Positions 54,219 through 63,241 of a stretch of DNA of 64,000 nucleotides are shown here, piece after piece (positions within the stretch are counted from its first letter, which is position 1; every line of letters starts with the position of its first letter). The stretch is from Kribbella sindirgiensis. GTDB taxonomy: Bacteria; Actinomycetota; Actinomycetes; Propionibacteriales; Kribbellaceae. Where the stretch lies: assembly GCF_004331435.1 (NCBI RefSeq), contig NZ_SJKA01000008.1, positions 186,001-250,000 on the forward strand, in the 5' to 3' direction. The notes beneath the pieces are model-generated. The model saw nothing but the letters and a program-made list of their open reading frames with translations, did not search any database and was not told where the DNA came from. The position numbers and the translations under genes were made by a program.

Positions 54219-54676
54219 TCAAGCGAATCCTCGCAGCATCGGCGGCCGCGGCCGCCCTCGTGCTTGGCCTGTCCGCCCCGGGTGCGCTCGCTGTCGAGCC
54301 GCGGCCGGACAAGGTCTCGGCGTCGAACCAAGCACTGGCCGGCGTGCCGGCGGTCACTCCGAGTCCTGAGATCTGGGAGCGGAAGCGCTGGAGTCAGGCA
54401 CAAGCCACTGACTGGGTGAACAAGTGCCCGGCCGGGCGGTTCTGCACCTGGATCCGGCACACCGACTCCACCGGCACCACCTACGCGATCTTCCAGTTCT
54501 ACCGCTGCCAGGTCTACTCGCTGAGCAACTGGCTCGGGACGACCAACTACTTCAACAACCAGACCCGCCGCGTCGAACTGCTCGGCTCGCGCCACGAGCA
54601 CCTGCGGTACATGTCGGTCGGCAAGAAGTTCATCACCAACTGGGACAACGTCTGGTACATCAACCTCTGCGCCTGA
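54215..54676 (+). CDS. secreted small cysteine protein, possibly inhibitor I36-like
   Basis: 153 residues with a signal peptide (ILAASAAAAALVLGL). The mature protein has four Cys: CPAGRFC near residue 71, YRC near 97 and NLC near the end, and a Tyr/Trp/Asn-rich second half (SNWLGTTNYFNNQT). The CPAGxFC start recalls actinobacterial I36 inhibitor or beta/gamma-crystallin-like proteins, but the match is only visual. It is translationally coupled to DedA. A strong hairpin follows. Confidence 0.7.
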   Translation: MIKRILAASAAAAALVLGLSAPGALAVEPRPDKVSASNQALAGVPAVTPSPEIWERKRWSQAQATDWVNKCPAGRFCTWIRHTDSTGTTYAIFQFYRCQVYSLSNWLGTTNYFNNQTRRVELLGSRHEHLRYMSVGKKFITNWDNVWYINLCA

Positions 54677-54684
54677 ACGCAGTC

Positions 54685-54717
54685 GTGCGGCGCCGTGTCC
54701 GGGACGCGGCGCCGCAC
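54685..54717. terminator. bidirectional terminator hairpin
   Basis: GTGCGGCGCCG pairs exactly with CGGCGCCGCAC across an 11-nt loop, between the convergent secreted protein and MinD-like genes. It lacks a U run. Confidence 0.6.
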
Positions 54718-54740
54718 GGTGCGTTTCAGCGCGGGTGGTT

Positions 54741-56276
54741 TCAGCGCGGGGTGTTGAGCGCGGTGGTGATCTGCTCCGAGACCCGGGCGGCCAGTTCCAG
54801 GGCGGCTCGGCGGGTGCTGGGCTGCAGGGCCGAGTGGTCGAGCGGGCCTTCGGCGGCGACGTGCATGTCGGTCGGGATGTCGACGACGGCGGCCGCACGC
54901 GACTCGAAGTACGGCCGGAGCTGCTTCTCGACCTCCTTGTTCACATCGCCAGGGCCGTTGGAGACCGCGATGATCGCGCGGCGGATCAGCCGCTGCGCCT
55001 CCGGGCCCTGGTTGTCGAGCTCCTCCAGCATCTGCACGGCGGCCGCGCAGGACAGGCTCTTCCACTTGATCGGGATGACGAGGGCGTCGGCCGCCTTCAT
55101 CGCCTCGCGCCAGTTGCTGGAGCCCTCGTTGTTCCCGGTGTCGATCACGAGCACCTTGTAGAACCGGCTCAGCAGACGGTGGATCTGGTCGAAGTCCTTG
55201 GCCTCGATCTGCGCGTACGTCGTGGTCGCCGAGGTGAGCACGTCGTACTGACCGGCCACCTGGTGCCGCAGGTACGCCGCGACGTCGCCGAGCCGGGCGT
55301 CCGGCTGGGTCAGCATCGGCATCGCCTGCAGCATGTCCGTGACGGTGGACCGCGAGTTCGTGTCGTGGGTCCGCAGGTGCATGTTGCCGCGCAGCTCGTT
55401 GTTGTCCCAGGCCACGACGCCGCCGCCACGGGCCTGACCGAGCGCACCGGCCAGCATCAGCGTGGTCGGCGTCTTGCCGGAGCCGCCCTTCGGGTTCGCC
55501 ACGACGATCGTCACCGGGCGGCGGAAGGCCGTCGCGGCGGTCGCCCGCGCGATCCGCTCGGAACGCTCGGTGGTGCCCGGACGCAGCTTCAGCATGCTCC
55601 GCACGCCACGCTCGGCCGGAGCCTCCCGCGGCAACGGCAACGCCTGGATCAGCTCGTCGGCACGGTACGACAGGTTCTGCGGCGGCTGCTGCGCCTGCTG
55701 ACCTGGGACACCCTGCGGGAAGAAGTGCTGAGCGGCCGGCGACAGCGGCTGACCGCCCTGTCCCTGCTGGGGACCCGGAGCGGGCTGCGGAGGCTGAGCA
55801 GGCGGGAACTGGGGTGCCTGCGGCTGCGCGCCCTGGTCCTGCCCGGAGCCGTGGAACGACGAACCGCCGAACACAGGGCTGCTAGGACCGGCCTCGTGAG
55901 CGGGAGCCTCCTCGGTGGCTGCCGGCTCAACCTTGTCGTCCTGCTCTTCCGGCTGGCTCCACGACGCGGCACCGGACTCAGCGGCCGGCTGCGTCCACGA
56001 CGGGGCGGGCGTGCTCGGCTGCGGCTGGGTCCACGGCGCCGGCTGGTCGACGGGCTTGGTCGCAGGTCCGGACCACGCGTCGCCAGGGAACTCCTGCGAC
56101 AGCGCGTCCGGCTGCTGCTCTTCGGTCTCCTCGACAGGCTGTGCATCCGATTGGGCGTCGGCGGTCTGGCTAGGGTCCGGCTGAGACCAGGAGGGGGTCG
56201 GCTGCCACATTCTCCGGACCTCGGCCGCCGCCGCTTCCCGGTCCTTGTGCTGTCCGGAGTTGTGCGAGTCGGTCAC
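54741..56276 (-). CDS. MinD/ParA-like ATPase with Pro/Gln-rich N-terminus
   Basis: 511 residues. The first 235 are Gln/Pro/Ser-rich and disordered with repeats of SWTQPQPS type. The C-terminal domain has a deviant Walker A (ANPKGGSGKTPTT), DNNELRGNM (switch), VLVIDTGNN (Walker B-like) and IPIKWKS. Actinobacterial proteins of this shape, including EspI-like ones, occur near type VII secretion or as polarity ATPases. No secretion genes are adjacent here, so the role is uncertain. Confidence 0.85.
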   Translation of the reverse strand: MTDSHNSGQHKDREAAAAEVRRMWQPTPSWSQPDPSQTADAQSDAQPVEETEEQQPDALSQEFPGDAWSGPATKPVDQPAPWTQPQPSTPAPSWTQPAAESGAASWSQPEEQDDKVEPAATEEAPAHEAGPSSPVFGGSSFHGSGQDQGAQPQAPQFPPAQPPQPAPGPQQGQGGQPLSPAAQHFFPQGVPGQQAQQPPQNLSYRADELIQALPLPREAPAERGVRSMLKLRPGTTERSERIARATAATAFRRPVTIVVANPKGGSGKTPTTLMLAGALGQARGGGVVAWDNNELRGNMHLRTHDTNSRSTVTDMLQAMPMLTQPDARLGDVAAYLRHQVAGQYDVLTSATTTYAQIEAKDFDQIHRLLSRFYKVLVIDTGNNEGSSNWREAMKAADALVIPIKWKSLSCAAAVQMLEELDNQGPEAQRLIRRAIIAVSNGPGDVNKEVEKQLRPYFESRAAAVVDIPTDMHVAAEGPLDHSALQPSTRRAALELAARVSEQITTALNTPR

Positions 56277-56501
56277 GACCTGGATCCCCGTTTCTGTACG
56301 AGGGGGCGGGTGGCCCCTGGAGGCTTGCTGGGTGGTCCGGAGAGGTGAGGTCCCCGGGAGGGTCCACTATCCCATGACCCGGTGTCCTCACCACGTCACC
56401 ACCCGGAGCGTTCGATGTCGGTTCCGCAACCAGTATCCAGGCATGTGCGGACCATGCGTCCCGATGACCCGAAGCGGCCAGATCCACCAGCTCAAGCGCG
56501 C

Positions 56502-57167
56502 TCAGCCCGTCACCAGGCCGGCCTCGTAGGCGACGATCGCCGCCTGGACCCGGTTCTTCACGCCGAGCCGCAGCAGTACGGCGCTCACGTACGCCTTCAC
56601 GGTTCCCTCGACCAGGTACAGCCGGGCCGCGATCTCGGCGTTCGAGAGCCCCGCACCGACCAGTCCGAGCACCTCCAGTTCGCGGGGAGTCAGTGCGGCG
56701 ACCTGCTCCTTGGCGGCCGCCGCACGCACCATCGCACCGCCGCCGGACCCCGCACTCAGCTCGGCGATCACCCGCTGCGCGACCTTCGGAGACAGGTAGG
56801 CAGCGCCGTCGGCGACAGCCTTCAGCCCCGCGATCAGCTCCCGCGGATCACCGGACTTCAGCAGGAACCCGCTCGCGCCGTCGCCGAGCGCACGGGCGAT
56901 GTAGGCGTCCTCCGAGAAGGTCGTGAGGATGACGACCGCCGTGTCCGGGACGGTCCGCCGGATCTCCGCGCCGGCCGCCAGTCCGTCCATCCGCGGCATC
57001 CGGATGTCCAGTACGGCGACGTCCGGCCGGTGCCGCCGTACCGCCTCGACCGCCTCCACGCCGTCGGCTGCCTCGGCAACGACCTCGATCTCGTCGTCGG
57101 TGCCGAGGATCGCGCGGACACCGGCCCGCACCATCGCCTCGTCGTCGGCGAGCATCACCCTGATCAT
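56502..57167 (-). CDS. NarL/FixJ-family response regulator
   Basis: 221 residues. The receiver has DDE (acidic pocket), phospho-Asp in VAVLDIRMPRMDG, Thr in VVILTTF and Lys in FLLKSGDP. The LuxR-type HTH is LTPRELEVLGLVGAGLSNAEI to KNRVQAAIVAYEAG. The start at MIRVML overlaps the kinase stop (ATGA); an in-frame upstream extension lies inside the kinase gene. It is the partner of the kinase. Confidence 0.94.
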   Translation of the reverse strand: MIRVMLADDEAMVRAGVRAILGTDDEIEVVAEAADGVEAVEAVRRHRPDVAVLDIRMPRMDGLAAGAEIRRTVPDTAVVILTTFSEDAYIARALGDGASGFLLKSGDPRELIAGLKAVADGAAYLSPKVAQRVIAELSAGSGGGAMVRAAAAKEQVAALTPRELEVLGLVGAGLSNAEIAARLYLVEGTVKAYVSAVLLRLGVKNRVQAAIVAYEAGLVTG

Positions 57168-58720
57168 CGGTTGCCTTCCGGGGTCGGTGGGACCGATCCG
57201 CTCTGTACGACGGCCTTGGCGACCAGTGCGCCGTTCGCGAAGCACAGGCGGTACACGTAGTTGGTGGAGAACGGAGCGGCCGGTCGGTAGTACCGGCAGC
57301 TCCAGTCGGCCGGCGGGTGGTAGCCCTCCCCCGGCGGGTCGATCATCTGCATCCGCGGCAGCACCTTCTCGACGTCTGCTTCGGATTGGCCGATGGTGAG
57401 TCCGTCGTACTGCGCGGGTCGCAGGATCGCGCTGTAGCCCGCGACAAGGTAGTAGCCAAGGGCAACCGCGCTGACCACGGCACCCAGGAGAACCGGAGCA
57501 GCGATGGCAGTGATCAGGCCACGCTGGGCGCTCCGCCGTACCGTGGCTCGTTCCACGGCGGCAGTGGGTGGCTCCGGTCGGCCTCCAGCGCGCGGCATCG
57601 TGGCAGTGACCTGGAAACCACCACCTGGTCGTGGAGCCGCAGTGAATGAACCCCCGGCCAGCCGGACGCGTTCACGCAGACCGTCAAGACCACGCCCACC
57701 TGACGGCGCAGCCACCGGCTGACTCGCTCCGGTGTCGGCAACGTCCACCTGTACGTCGTCCTTGTGTGTCGTCACGCTGACTGTCACGGACGCGCCAGGT
57801 GCGTGTTTGCTCGCATTCGTCAACGACTCCTGCACCACACGGTGCACGGCACGGTCCACCATCGGTGCCAGTACGCCGTCGACGTCCTCGGTCAGCTGCA
57901 CCGCCAGACCGGACGCAGCAGCCCGATCCACCAACGCACGCACGGATTCGTCGTGCGGAACGATCGGTGCGTCCTGCTCCCGCAGTACACCGACGATCTC
58001 GCCGAGCCGCTCGGTCGCCGTGGCGGCTGACTCGCGTAGCTCACCCGCAGCCCGTCGGTGGGCTTCAGGCAGGGAGGGGTCGAGTTCGAGGGCTGCAGCG
58101 CGCAGTGCGATCAGGCTGAGCTCGTGACCGACCGAATCGTGCATGTCCTCAGCGATCCGGGACCTCTCGCGCAGGCGCTCCTGGTCGATCTCCATCTGCT
58201 GCTCGCGTTCGATCCGCTCGGCTCGCTCCCAGCCCGCTGAGGCGAGCAAGGCCTGCTGTGCCCGGTAGCGGCCGATCAGCCACGGGAGCACGACCAGGAG
58301 TAGTGCCAGCAGAAGCAACAGGAGCCATGTCAGCACGGCCTCTGTCGCCTGAGCTCCCCTACGCACCGTCAGGGCGAGCAGAAGCATCCCGAGCAGCGAC
58401 CAACTGCACAGCAGGACGAAGTGCTTGAGCTGCGTCTCACGCCGTCCGGCCAGGTAGCTCAGCAGACTGATCGCGGGTACCAGGGCGATCTGCACGCCGT
58501 CCGTCGTACCGAGCGCGAAGGCGAGGATGACGATCTGCGTCCACGCCACGACGCCCAGAGCGACCAGAGGCCACCGACGTCGCCCGAAGACCGCAAACGC
58601 CAGTACGGCGAGGCAAACCGCACGGAACCAGTACGGGTCCTGCCGCGCACCGCTCTCCGCGAACGTCAGGAGGCTCAGCGCGGCCCACAGCCCCACATCC
58701 CCCAGGCGCCGCCACTTCAT
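57164..58720 (-). CDS. sensor histidine kinase with extra C-terminal membrane and outside domain
   Basis: 518 residues from MKWRRLG; a GTG eight codons earlier is possible and the start is uncertain. Residues 1-150 have four to five spans. HisKA_3 follows with phospho-His in AEDMHDSVGHELSLI, then HATPase with N-box NASKHAPGA and GGRGLDGLRERV. After the ATPase domain comes another membrane span (LITAIAAPVLLGAVVSAVALG) and about 90 outside residues (YDGLTIGQSEADVEKVL, two Cys), which is unusual. The ATGA overlap couples it to the regulator. Confidence 0.9.
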   Translation of the reverse strand: MKWRRLGDVGLWAALSLLTFAESGARQDPYWFRAVCLAVLAFAVFGRRRWPLVALGVVAWTQIVILAFALGTTDGVQIALVPAISLLSYLAGRRETQLKHFVLLCSWSLLGMLLLALTVRRGAQATEAVLTWLLLLLLALLLVVLPWLIGRYRAQQALLASAGWERAERIEREQQMEIDQERLRERSRIAEDMHDSVGHELSLIALRAAALELDPSLPEAHRRAAGELRESAATATERLGEIVGVLREQDAPIVPHDESVRALVDRAAASGLAVQLTEDVDGVLAPMVDRAVHRVVQESLTNASKHAPGASVTVSVTTHKDDVQVDVADTGASQPVAAPSGGRGLDGLRERVRLAGGSFTAAPRPGGGFQVTATMPRAGGRPEPPTAAVERATVRRSAQRGLITAIAAPVLLGAVVSAVALGYYLVAGYSAILRPAQYDGLTIGQSEADVEKVLPRMQMIDPPGEGYHPPADWSCRYYRPAAPFSTNYVYRLCFANGALVAKAVVQSGSVPPTPEGNR

Positions 58721-58767
58721 GGCGTAGACGCTACACAGTCGCACGGCGCGCGCCGTACTGCCGAAAG

Positions 58768-59847
58768 TCAGGTCTCCGCATCGATCAGCTCGAACGGCAC
58801 GTACGACAGGTTCGGCACCTGCTCGCCCCGCAGCTGCGCAAGCAGGAGGTCTACGGCACGCTGGCCCATCTCCGTCTGGTTCTGCCGGACATGCAGGTAC
58901 GGCGGTCCGCCGATGGAGTCACCCGGTGAGTCGAAGCACGCGATCACACGGTCGCCGCCCAGGGCCCGGTCGACCATGCGCGCCAGGTTGTACTCACACG
59001 CGAAGTACGCCGTCACTTCGGGCCTCTGCTCGCGGAAGGACCGGATCTTGTCCATGTCCGCACGGACGCTCTCGGTGGTCGTCGAACCGGGCAGAGTGCT
59101 CCGCAGGTCGGTCAGCTCGTACGGCTGAGCGAGCTTGTGGCCGGCGAAGGCAGCCCGGAACCCCTCGAGCCGCTCCTCGATCGAGGACGTGTTGACGGCC
59201 GGCGGCGAGACGAACGCGATGTGTTCATGCCCCTGGTCCAGCAGCCGCTGTGTGAGAGCCCGGGCGGCGGCCACGTTGTCCGTCAGTACGGCGGACACCG
59301 GGATACCGGACAGCTGACGGTCGACCAGTACCACCGGGAAGCCGTCGAGCACCTGCCGCAACAGGCTGGCGTTGTAGAAGTCGCCGTACACCGGGAACAC
59401 GATCAAGCCGTCCACGGTCGCCACCAGCGAGTCGACGGCCTTCTCCTCATCCGTCTGACGCCCATGAGTACGCCGTACCAGCAGGTGCGCGCCGTGCTCC
59501 GCGCAGCGCTCCTCGATGGTGTTGAGGAGGTCCAGCCCGAACGCCTCCGACATCGACGGCACGATGTACGCGATCGAGAGCGTCTCACGCCGTGGGCTAG
59601 TGCGGAGCGGCACGGTCAGATCGGTGAGGTCGGGCAGCCGGCGGACGACGAAGGTCCCCTTTCCCCGGATGCGCTCGACCAGACCCGCCTCTCGCAGTAC
59701 CTCCAAGGCGCGCTTGGACGTGATGCGGCTGACCGTGAACTGGGTGGCCAGCTCCATCTCCGACGGGACCCGGTCCCCCGGCCGCAGCGCGCCGCGGCGA
59801 AGCTGCTCCAGCACATGAGCACAGATCCGCTCGTACAGCAGCGCCAC
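58768..59847 (-). CDS. GntR-HTH/LacI-type ligand-binding regulator (AraR-like)
   Basis: 359 residues from the GTG preceded by AGGGGAAG; an upstream in-frame TTG is weaker. Residues 1-70 are a GntR winged helix (PSEMELATQFTVSRITSKRAL). The rest is a periplasmic-binding-type sugar domain (IAYIVPSMSEAFGLDLLNTI, VDGLIVFPVYGD, GHEHIAFVSPP, MGQRAVDLLLAQLRG). Regulators of this hybrid type sense sugars. No sugar genes adjoin; a gene remnant lies on the other side of its promoter. Confidence 0.9.
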   Translation of the reverse strand: MALLYERICAHVLEQLRRGALRPGDRVPSEMELATQFTVSRITSKRALEVLREAGLVERIRGKGTFVVRRLPDLTDLTVPLRTSPRRETLSIAYIVPSMSEAFGLDLLNTIEERCAEHGAHLLVRRTHGRQTDEEKAVDSLVATVDGLIVFPVYGDFYNASLLRQVLDGFPVVLVDRQLSGIPVSAVLTDNVAAARALTQRLLDQGHEHIAFVSPPAVNTSSIEERLEGFRAAFAGHKLAQPYELTDLRSTLPGSTTTESVRADMDKIRSFREQRPEVTAYFACEYNLARMVDRALGGDRVIACFDSPGDSIGGPPYLHVRQNQTEMGQRAVDLLLAQLRGEQVPNLSYVPFELIDAET

Positions 59848-59890
59848 AGCACTTCCCCTCGCGAGTTGTCCGGTTGACATATCCAATCAT

Positions 59891-60052
59891 CCACGGGAAC
59901 TGTCGGTGGGCGGTGGCACCGTGCCGATCATGGACATCGCAGGAAAGGTCGAAGCGGTCACGGATGGCGTCGCCCGCTTCGTGGAGGACGAGTCGCTCAC
60001 CGGCCGTGTCCTGCTCCTCGAACAAGAAGCGGAACCGCGCCTGCTGAACTAG
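59891..60052 (+). pseudogene. remnant of short-chain dehydrogenase/reductase C-terminus
   Basis: The frame reads TVPIMDIAGKVEAVTDGVAR then FVEDESLTGRVLLLEQEAEP before a stop. This matches the C-terminal end of SDR oxidoreductases, where an 'A..V..GV..LVEDESLTGRVL' pattern is common. No Rossmann part precedes it; the regulator gene begins at once. An ATG at 59930 could still give a 40-residue peptide, but decay or a recombination scar is likelier. Confidence 0.45.
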
Positions 60053-60087
60053 TGGTGGCGGCCCTCCGTGACTGCCACCATTCCGTC

Positions 60088-61545
60088 ATGACCCGCCCAT
60101 CGGCCACCGCCTTCGCGGGCCGGCCCGTGATGACTGTCGCGCTCATCGTCGGCGCGGTCCTGACCGCGCTGTCCGGACGCTACGGCTACCACCGCGACGA
60201 GCTGTACTTCATGGTCGCCGGGCGGCATCTCAGCTGGGGGTACGTCGACCAGCCGCCGCTGACCCCGTTCATCGCGCGCGTGTCGACGGCCGTCTTCGGC
60301 GACACCGTGATGGGGCTGCGCGTGCTGTCGACGCTGAGCACCGTCGCCACGATCGTCGTCGTCGCGCTGATCGCGCGAGAGTTCGGCAGCGAGCGGCGCG
60401 GTCAGATCCTGGCGGCCGTCTGCGCCGCGGTGTCCGGCTTCGTCCTCGGCGTCGGGCATTTGGTGTCTACGGCGACGTACGACCTGCTGGCCTGGATGCT
60501 GATCGGTCTGTTCGCGGTGAAGTTACTGCGGACGGGCGACGGCCGGTGGTGGCTCGCGCTCGGGTTGACGGCCGGTATCGCACTGGAGAACAAGTACCTC
60601 GTCGTGCTGCCGATCGGCGCCCTGCTCATCTCATTGCTGATCATCGGGCCGCGCGGGGTGCTGCGGTCCTGGTGGCTGGTCGTCGGCGTGGCGGTCGCAG
60701 GGCTGATCGCGCTGCCGAACGTGCTGTGGCAGTTCCAGCACGACTGGCCACAGCTCACGGTGGCCAACGGCATCAGCGAGGACGACGGCGCCGAGAACCG
60801 GATCATGTTCGTCCCGCTCCAGCTCCTGCAACTGTCACCGTTCCTGGTCCCGATCTGGGTGGCCGGCTTCCTGCGGATCTGGCGGCAGCTGCCCTGGGCT
60901 CGCTCCGTCGCGCTGGCCTATCCGGTGCTGTGCGTCGTCGTACTCGTGACCGGTGGGAAGTCGTACTACGCGCTACCACTGCTGCTCGTGCTCGTGGCGG
61001 CCGGTTGTGAGCCTGCGCTGCGCTGGGTTGATCGTCACCGAACCCAGGGCGTCGTCGGTCTCGTCCTGACGGCCGCGACGTCCGCCGTCTTCACGCTCCC
61101 TGTGCTGCCCGCGTCAGCGGCCGACTTCGTCATTCCGGTGAACAAGGAGCAGGGCGAGCAGATCGGGTGGCCGGCGTTCACCGCGTCCGTCGCGAGCGCC
61201 TGGCGACAGATCCCATCCCCGGAGCGAGCGACTCTCCTTACCGGCAACTACGGCGAGGCCGGAGCACTCGTGCGCTATGGACCCGCGCACGGCCTGCCGA
61301 CGCCGTACTCCCCGCACATGAGCTTCTGGGACTGGTCGCGGCCGCCGGACACCAACACCGGCCCGGTGCTGCTCGTCGAGATCGAACGGAACCCCGGCTT
61401 CGAGTCGCACTTCCGGGACTGCAACCAGGTCGGCACGGTGGACAGCATCGTCTCGAACGACGAGGACGGCACCGCCCTGGTCGTGTGCAGCGGACCGGCA
61501 GAACCGTGGTCCACCGTGTGGCCGAAGGTCCGGCAGTTCTACTGA
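60088..61545 (+). CDS. GT39/ArnT-like integral membrane glycosyltransferase
   Basis: 485 residues with about ten or more membrane spans. The first outside loop has YHRDELYFMVAGRHLSWGYVD (cut), matching the D-E motif of polyprenyl-phosphate-sugar-dependent transferases (PMT_2), followed by QPPLTPF. The C-terminal 150 residues are soluble with a few Cys (DCNQVG, VVCSG). It would move a sugar from a lipid carrier outside the membrane. The ATG at MTRPSA is chosen over an earlier GTG that overlaps the remnant. Confidence 0.85.
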   Translation: MTRPSATAFAGRPVMTVALIVGAVLTALSGRYGYHRDELYFMVAGRHLSWGYVDQPPLTPFIARVSTAVFGDTVMGLRVLSTLSTVATIVVVALIAREFGSERRGQILAAVCAAVSGFVLGVGHLVSTATYDLLAWMLIGLFAVKLLRTGDGRWWLALGLTAGIALENKYLVVLPIGALLISLLIIGPRGVLRSWWLVVGVAVAGLIALPNVLWQFQHDWPQLTVANGISEDDGAENRIMFVPLQLLQLSPFLVPIWVAGFLRIWRQLPWARSVALAYPVLCVVVLVTGGKSYYALPLLLVLVAAGCEPALRWVDRHRTQGVVGLVLTAATSAVFTLPVLPASAADFVIPVNKEQGEQIGWPAFTASVASAWRQIPSPERATLLTGNYGEAGALVRYGPAHGLPTPYSPHMSFWDWSRPPDTNTGPVLLVEIERNPGFESHFRDCNQVGTVDSIVSNDEDGTALVVCSGPAEPWSTVWPKVRQFY

Positions 61546-61566
61546 TCGCCCTTACGGTTGGACGTT

Positions 61567-62166
61567 GTGGACCTCGTTGACCTTCCCGCCGGGCTCGTGT
61601 TCTTGCGGGACGACCGCGTCGGCAAACGCTGGCACGTGAACCTGCCCGCGTTCCGTCTGGCCCGGTTCCCGGTGACTCGGGGCGGACTGCCACTCACGGG
61701 CGTCAGCTGGTACGACGCGGTTGCCTTGTGCAACCAGTTGTCGTCGGAGGCCGGTCTGCCCGCCGCCTACGCCATCGAGGGCGAGCAAGTGGACTGGGAT
61801 CAGTCCTCCCCCGGCTACCGCCTGCCCACCGAGGCCGAGTGGCAGTACGCGTGCACCGCCGGTACACCCGGCTACCGGTACGGCCCGCTCGACGAGATCG
61901 CCTGGTACGCCGAGAACTCCGACGGCCATCCGCATCCCGCCGGACTGCGTACGCCGAACGCGTGGGGGCTGCACGACATGCTCGGCAACGTGTGGGAGTG
62001 GTGCTGGGACCTGTACGACCCGGAGGTCTACGGCTCGTACCGAATCTTCCGTGGTGGCGGTTTCGCGGACGAGGAGCGCTCTCTCGGCTCCACGGTCCGC
62101 CGGCGATCGCATCCGACGTTCGCGATCGAGGACCTGGGATTCCGGGTCGCGCAGTCAGTCGGCTGA
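61567..62166 (+). CDS. SUMF1/FGE-fold protein lacking catalytic cysteines
   Basis: 199 residues (or 202 from an in-frame TTG). Family landmarks are GVSWYDAVALCNQLS, YRLPTEAEWQYACTAG, GLHDMLGNVWEW and the terminal DLGFRVAQ. Formylglycine-generating enzymes carry two Cys near the C-terminus (CxxxxC before, and GFRCA at, the end); here VRRRS and GFRVA replace them. It is shorter than FGE as well, so sulfatase activation is unlikely; a binding or other oxidase role is possible. It convergently overlaps the oxidoreductase by 12 bases. Confidence 0.8.
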   Translation: MDLVDLPAGLVFLRDDRVGKRWHVNLPAFRLARFPVTRGGLPLTGVSWYDAVALCNQLSSEAGLPAAYAIEGEQVDWDQSSPGYRLPTEAEWQYACTAGTPGYRYGPLDEIAWYAENSDGHPHPAGLRTPNAWGLHDMLGNVWEWCWDLYDPEVYGSYRIFRGGGFADEERSLGSTVRRRSHPTFAIEDLGFRVAQSVG

Positions 62167-63126
62167 CGGTTTGAGGGCGAGCTTGCCGACCGTGGCGCGG
62201 GCCTCGAGTTCGGCCAGGGCCTTCGGGCCGTCGGCGAGGTCGTAAACGGTCGGGCGGCCGGGTGGATACACACCCGCGTTGATCAGTTCGTCGAGCTCGT
62301 CGAGGACCTCGGCGAACAGCTCGGGCGCGTGCCTGATCGTGGTGGTCAGGTGCTGGCCGATCACGTGCACCGGGTGCTTGAAGTTGAGCTCCCAGTTGCT
62401 GATCGACGACTCACCCGCCGCGGCGCCGATCACCACGACCTTCCCGGTCACCCAGCGCGCGACCTCGACGCTCTGCCGGAACGTCTCGCCGCCCACGGAT
62501 TCGAGCACGATGTCGGCACCACGCCCGCCCGTCAACCGACGTACCTCGGCCACCAGGTCGGCGGCCCCGATCACATGATCCGCGCCAAGCCGCCGTACGA
62601 CGTCATGCTTGGACGCGGACGCGGTGGCGATCACCGTCGCGCCGTAGTGCTTGGCGATCCGGACCGCAGCCTGCCCCACACCACCGGCGGCGGCGTGGAT
62701 CAGCACGGTGTCGCCCGCGGTCAGTTGTCCTAGGCGGAGAGATGCGAGAGCGGTTGCCCAGTTCAGGACCAGGCCGAGGGCCTCGTCGTCGCTCCAGCCG
62801 GCGGGGACCGGTACGACGGCATTCGCGGGCATCAGCATGTACTCCGCGAACGCGCCGGCACCCGTACCGATCACGTGGTCGCCGAGCGCCACCTTCGTCA
62901 CGTTGTCCCCCAGGGCGACGATCGTCCCGGCTGCCTCGAAGCCCGCGAGGTACGGCGGCTTCGGACCGCCGTCGTACGTGCCTCGTGTCTGCATCACGTC
63001 GGCGAAGTTCACCCCCGCCGCACCGACTTTCACGAGCACTTCCCCCGGCCCCGCTACCGGCACTGCGACCTCCACGAGCCGCATCGCTCCCGGACCGTCC
63101 AACGAAGGCTGTTCCAGCGCCCGCAC
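62155..63126 (-). CDS. quinone oxidoreductase-like (NADPH-dependent, zinc-free MDR)
   Basis: 323 residues. The medium-chain dehydrogenase fold has GVNFADVMQTRGTYDG at the N-terminus without the zinc-ligand Cys, the Rossmann motif HAAAGGVGQAAVRIAKHYGA (AAxGGVG) and LESVGGETF. This is the QOR/zeta-crystallin branch that reduces quinones or enones with NADPH. Length is standard. It is divergent from the acetyltransferase gene. Confidence 0.92.
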   Translation of the reverse strand: MRALEQPSLDGPGAMRLVEVAVPVAGPGEVLVKVGAAGVNFADVMQTRGTYDGGPKPPYLAGFEAAGTIVALGDNVTKVALGDHVIGTGAGAFAEYMLMPANAVVPVPAGWSDDEALGLVLNWATALASLRLGQLTAGDTVLIHAAAGGVGQAAVRIAKHYGATVIATASASKHDVVRRLGADHVIGAADLVAEVRRLTGGRGADIVLESVGGETFRQSVEVARWVTGKVVVIGAAAGESSISNWELNFKHPVHVIGQHLTTTIRHAPELFAEVLDELDELINAGVYPPGRPTVYDLADGPKALAELEARATVGKLALKPSAD

Positions 63127-63229
63127 GACTTCACCATCCTCTGATTTGTTTGATGCTGATCGTACACCTGTTCGCTGTTGGTCGAACTGTTGGCGCGAAA
63201 TCCGGTCGCTCTCGAACGACGAGGGCAGC

Positions 63230-63235
63230 TAGCTT
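63230..63235 (+). promoter_or_regulatory. -10 element of probable leaderless GNAT promoter
   Basis: TAGCTT stands six bases before the ATG and no ribosome binding site is visible. Confidence 0.4.
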
Positions 63236-63241
63236 GCCGGA

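Noticed and set aside
61567..62166. Formylglycine-generating enzyme
   Set aside because: Both catalytic cysteines are absent, so only the fold name is used.
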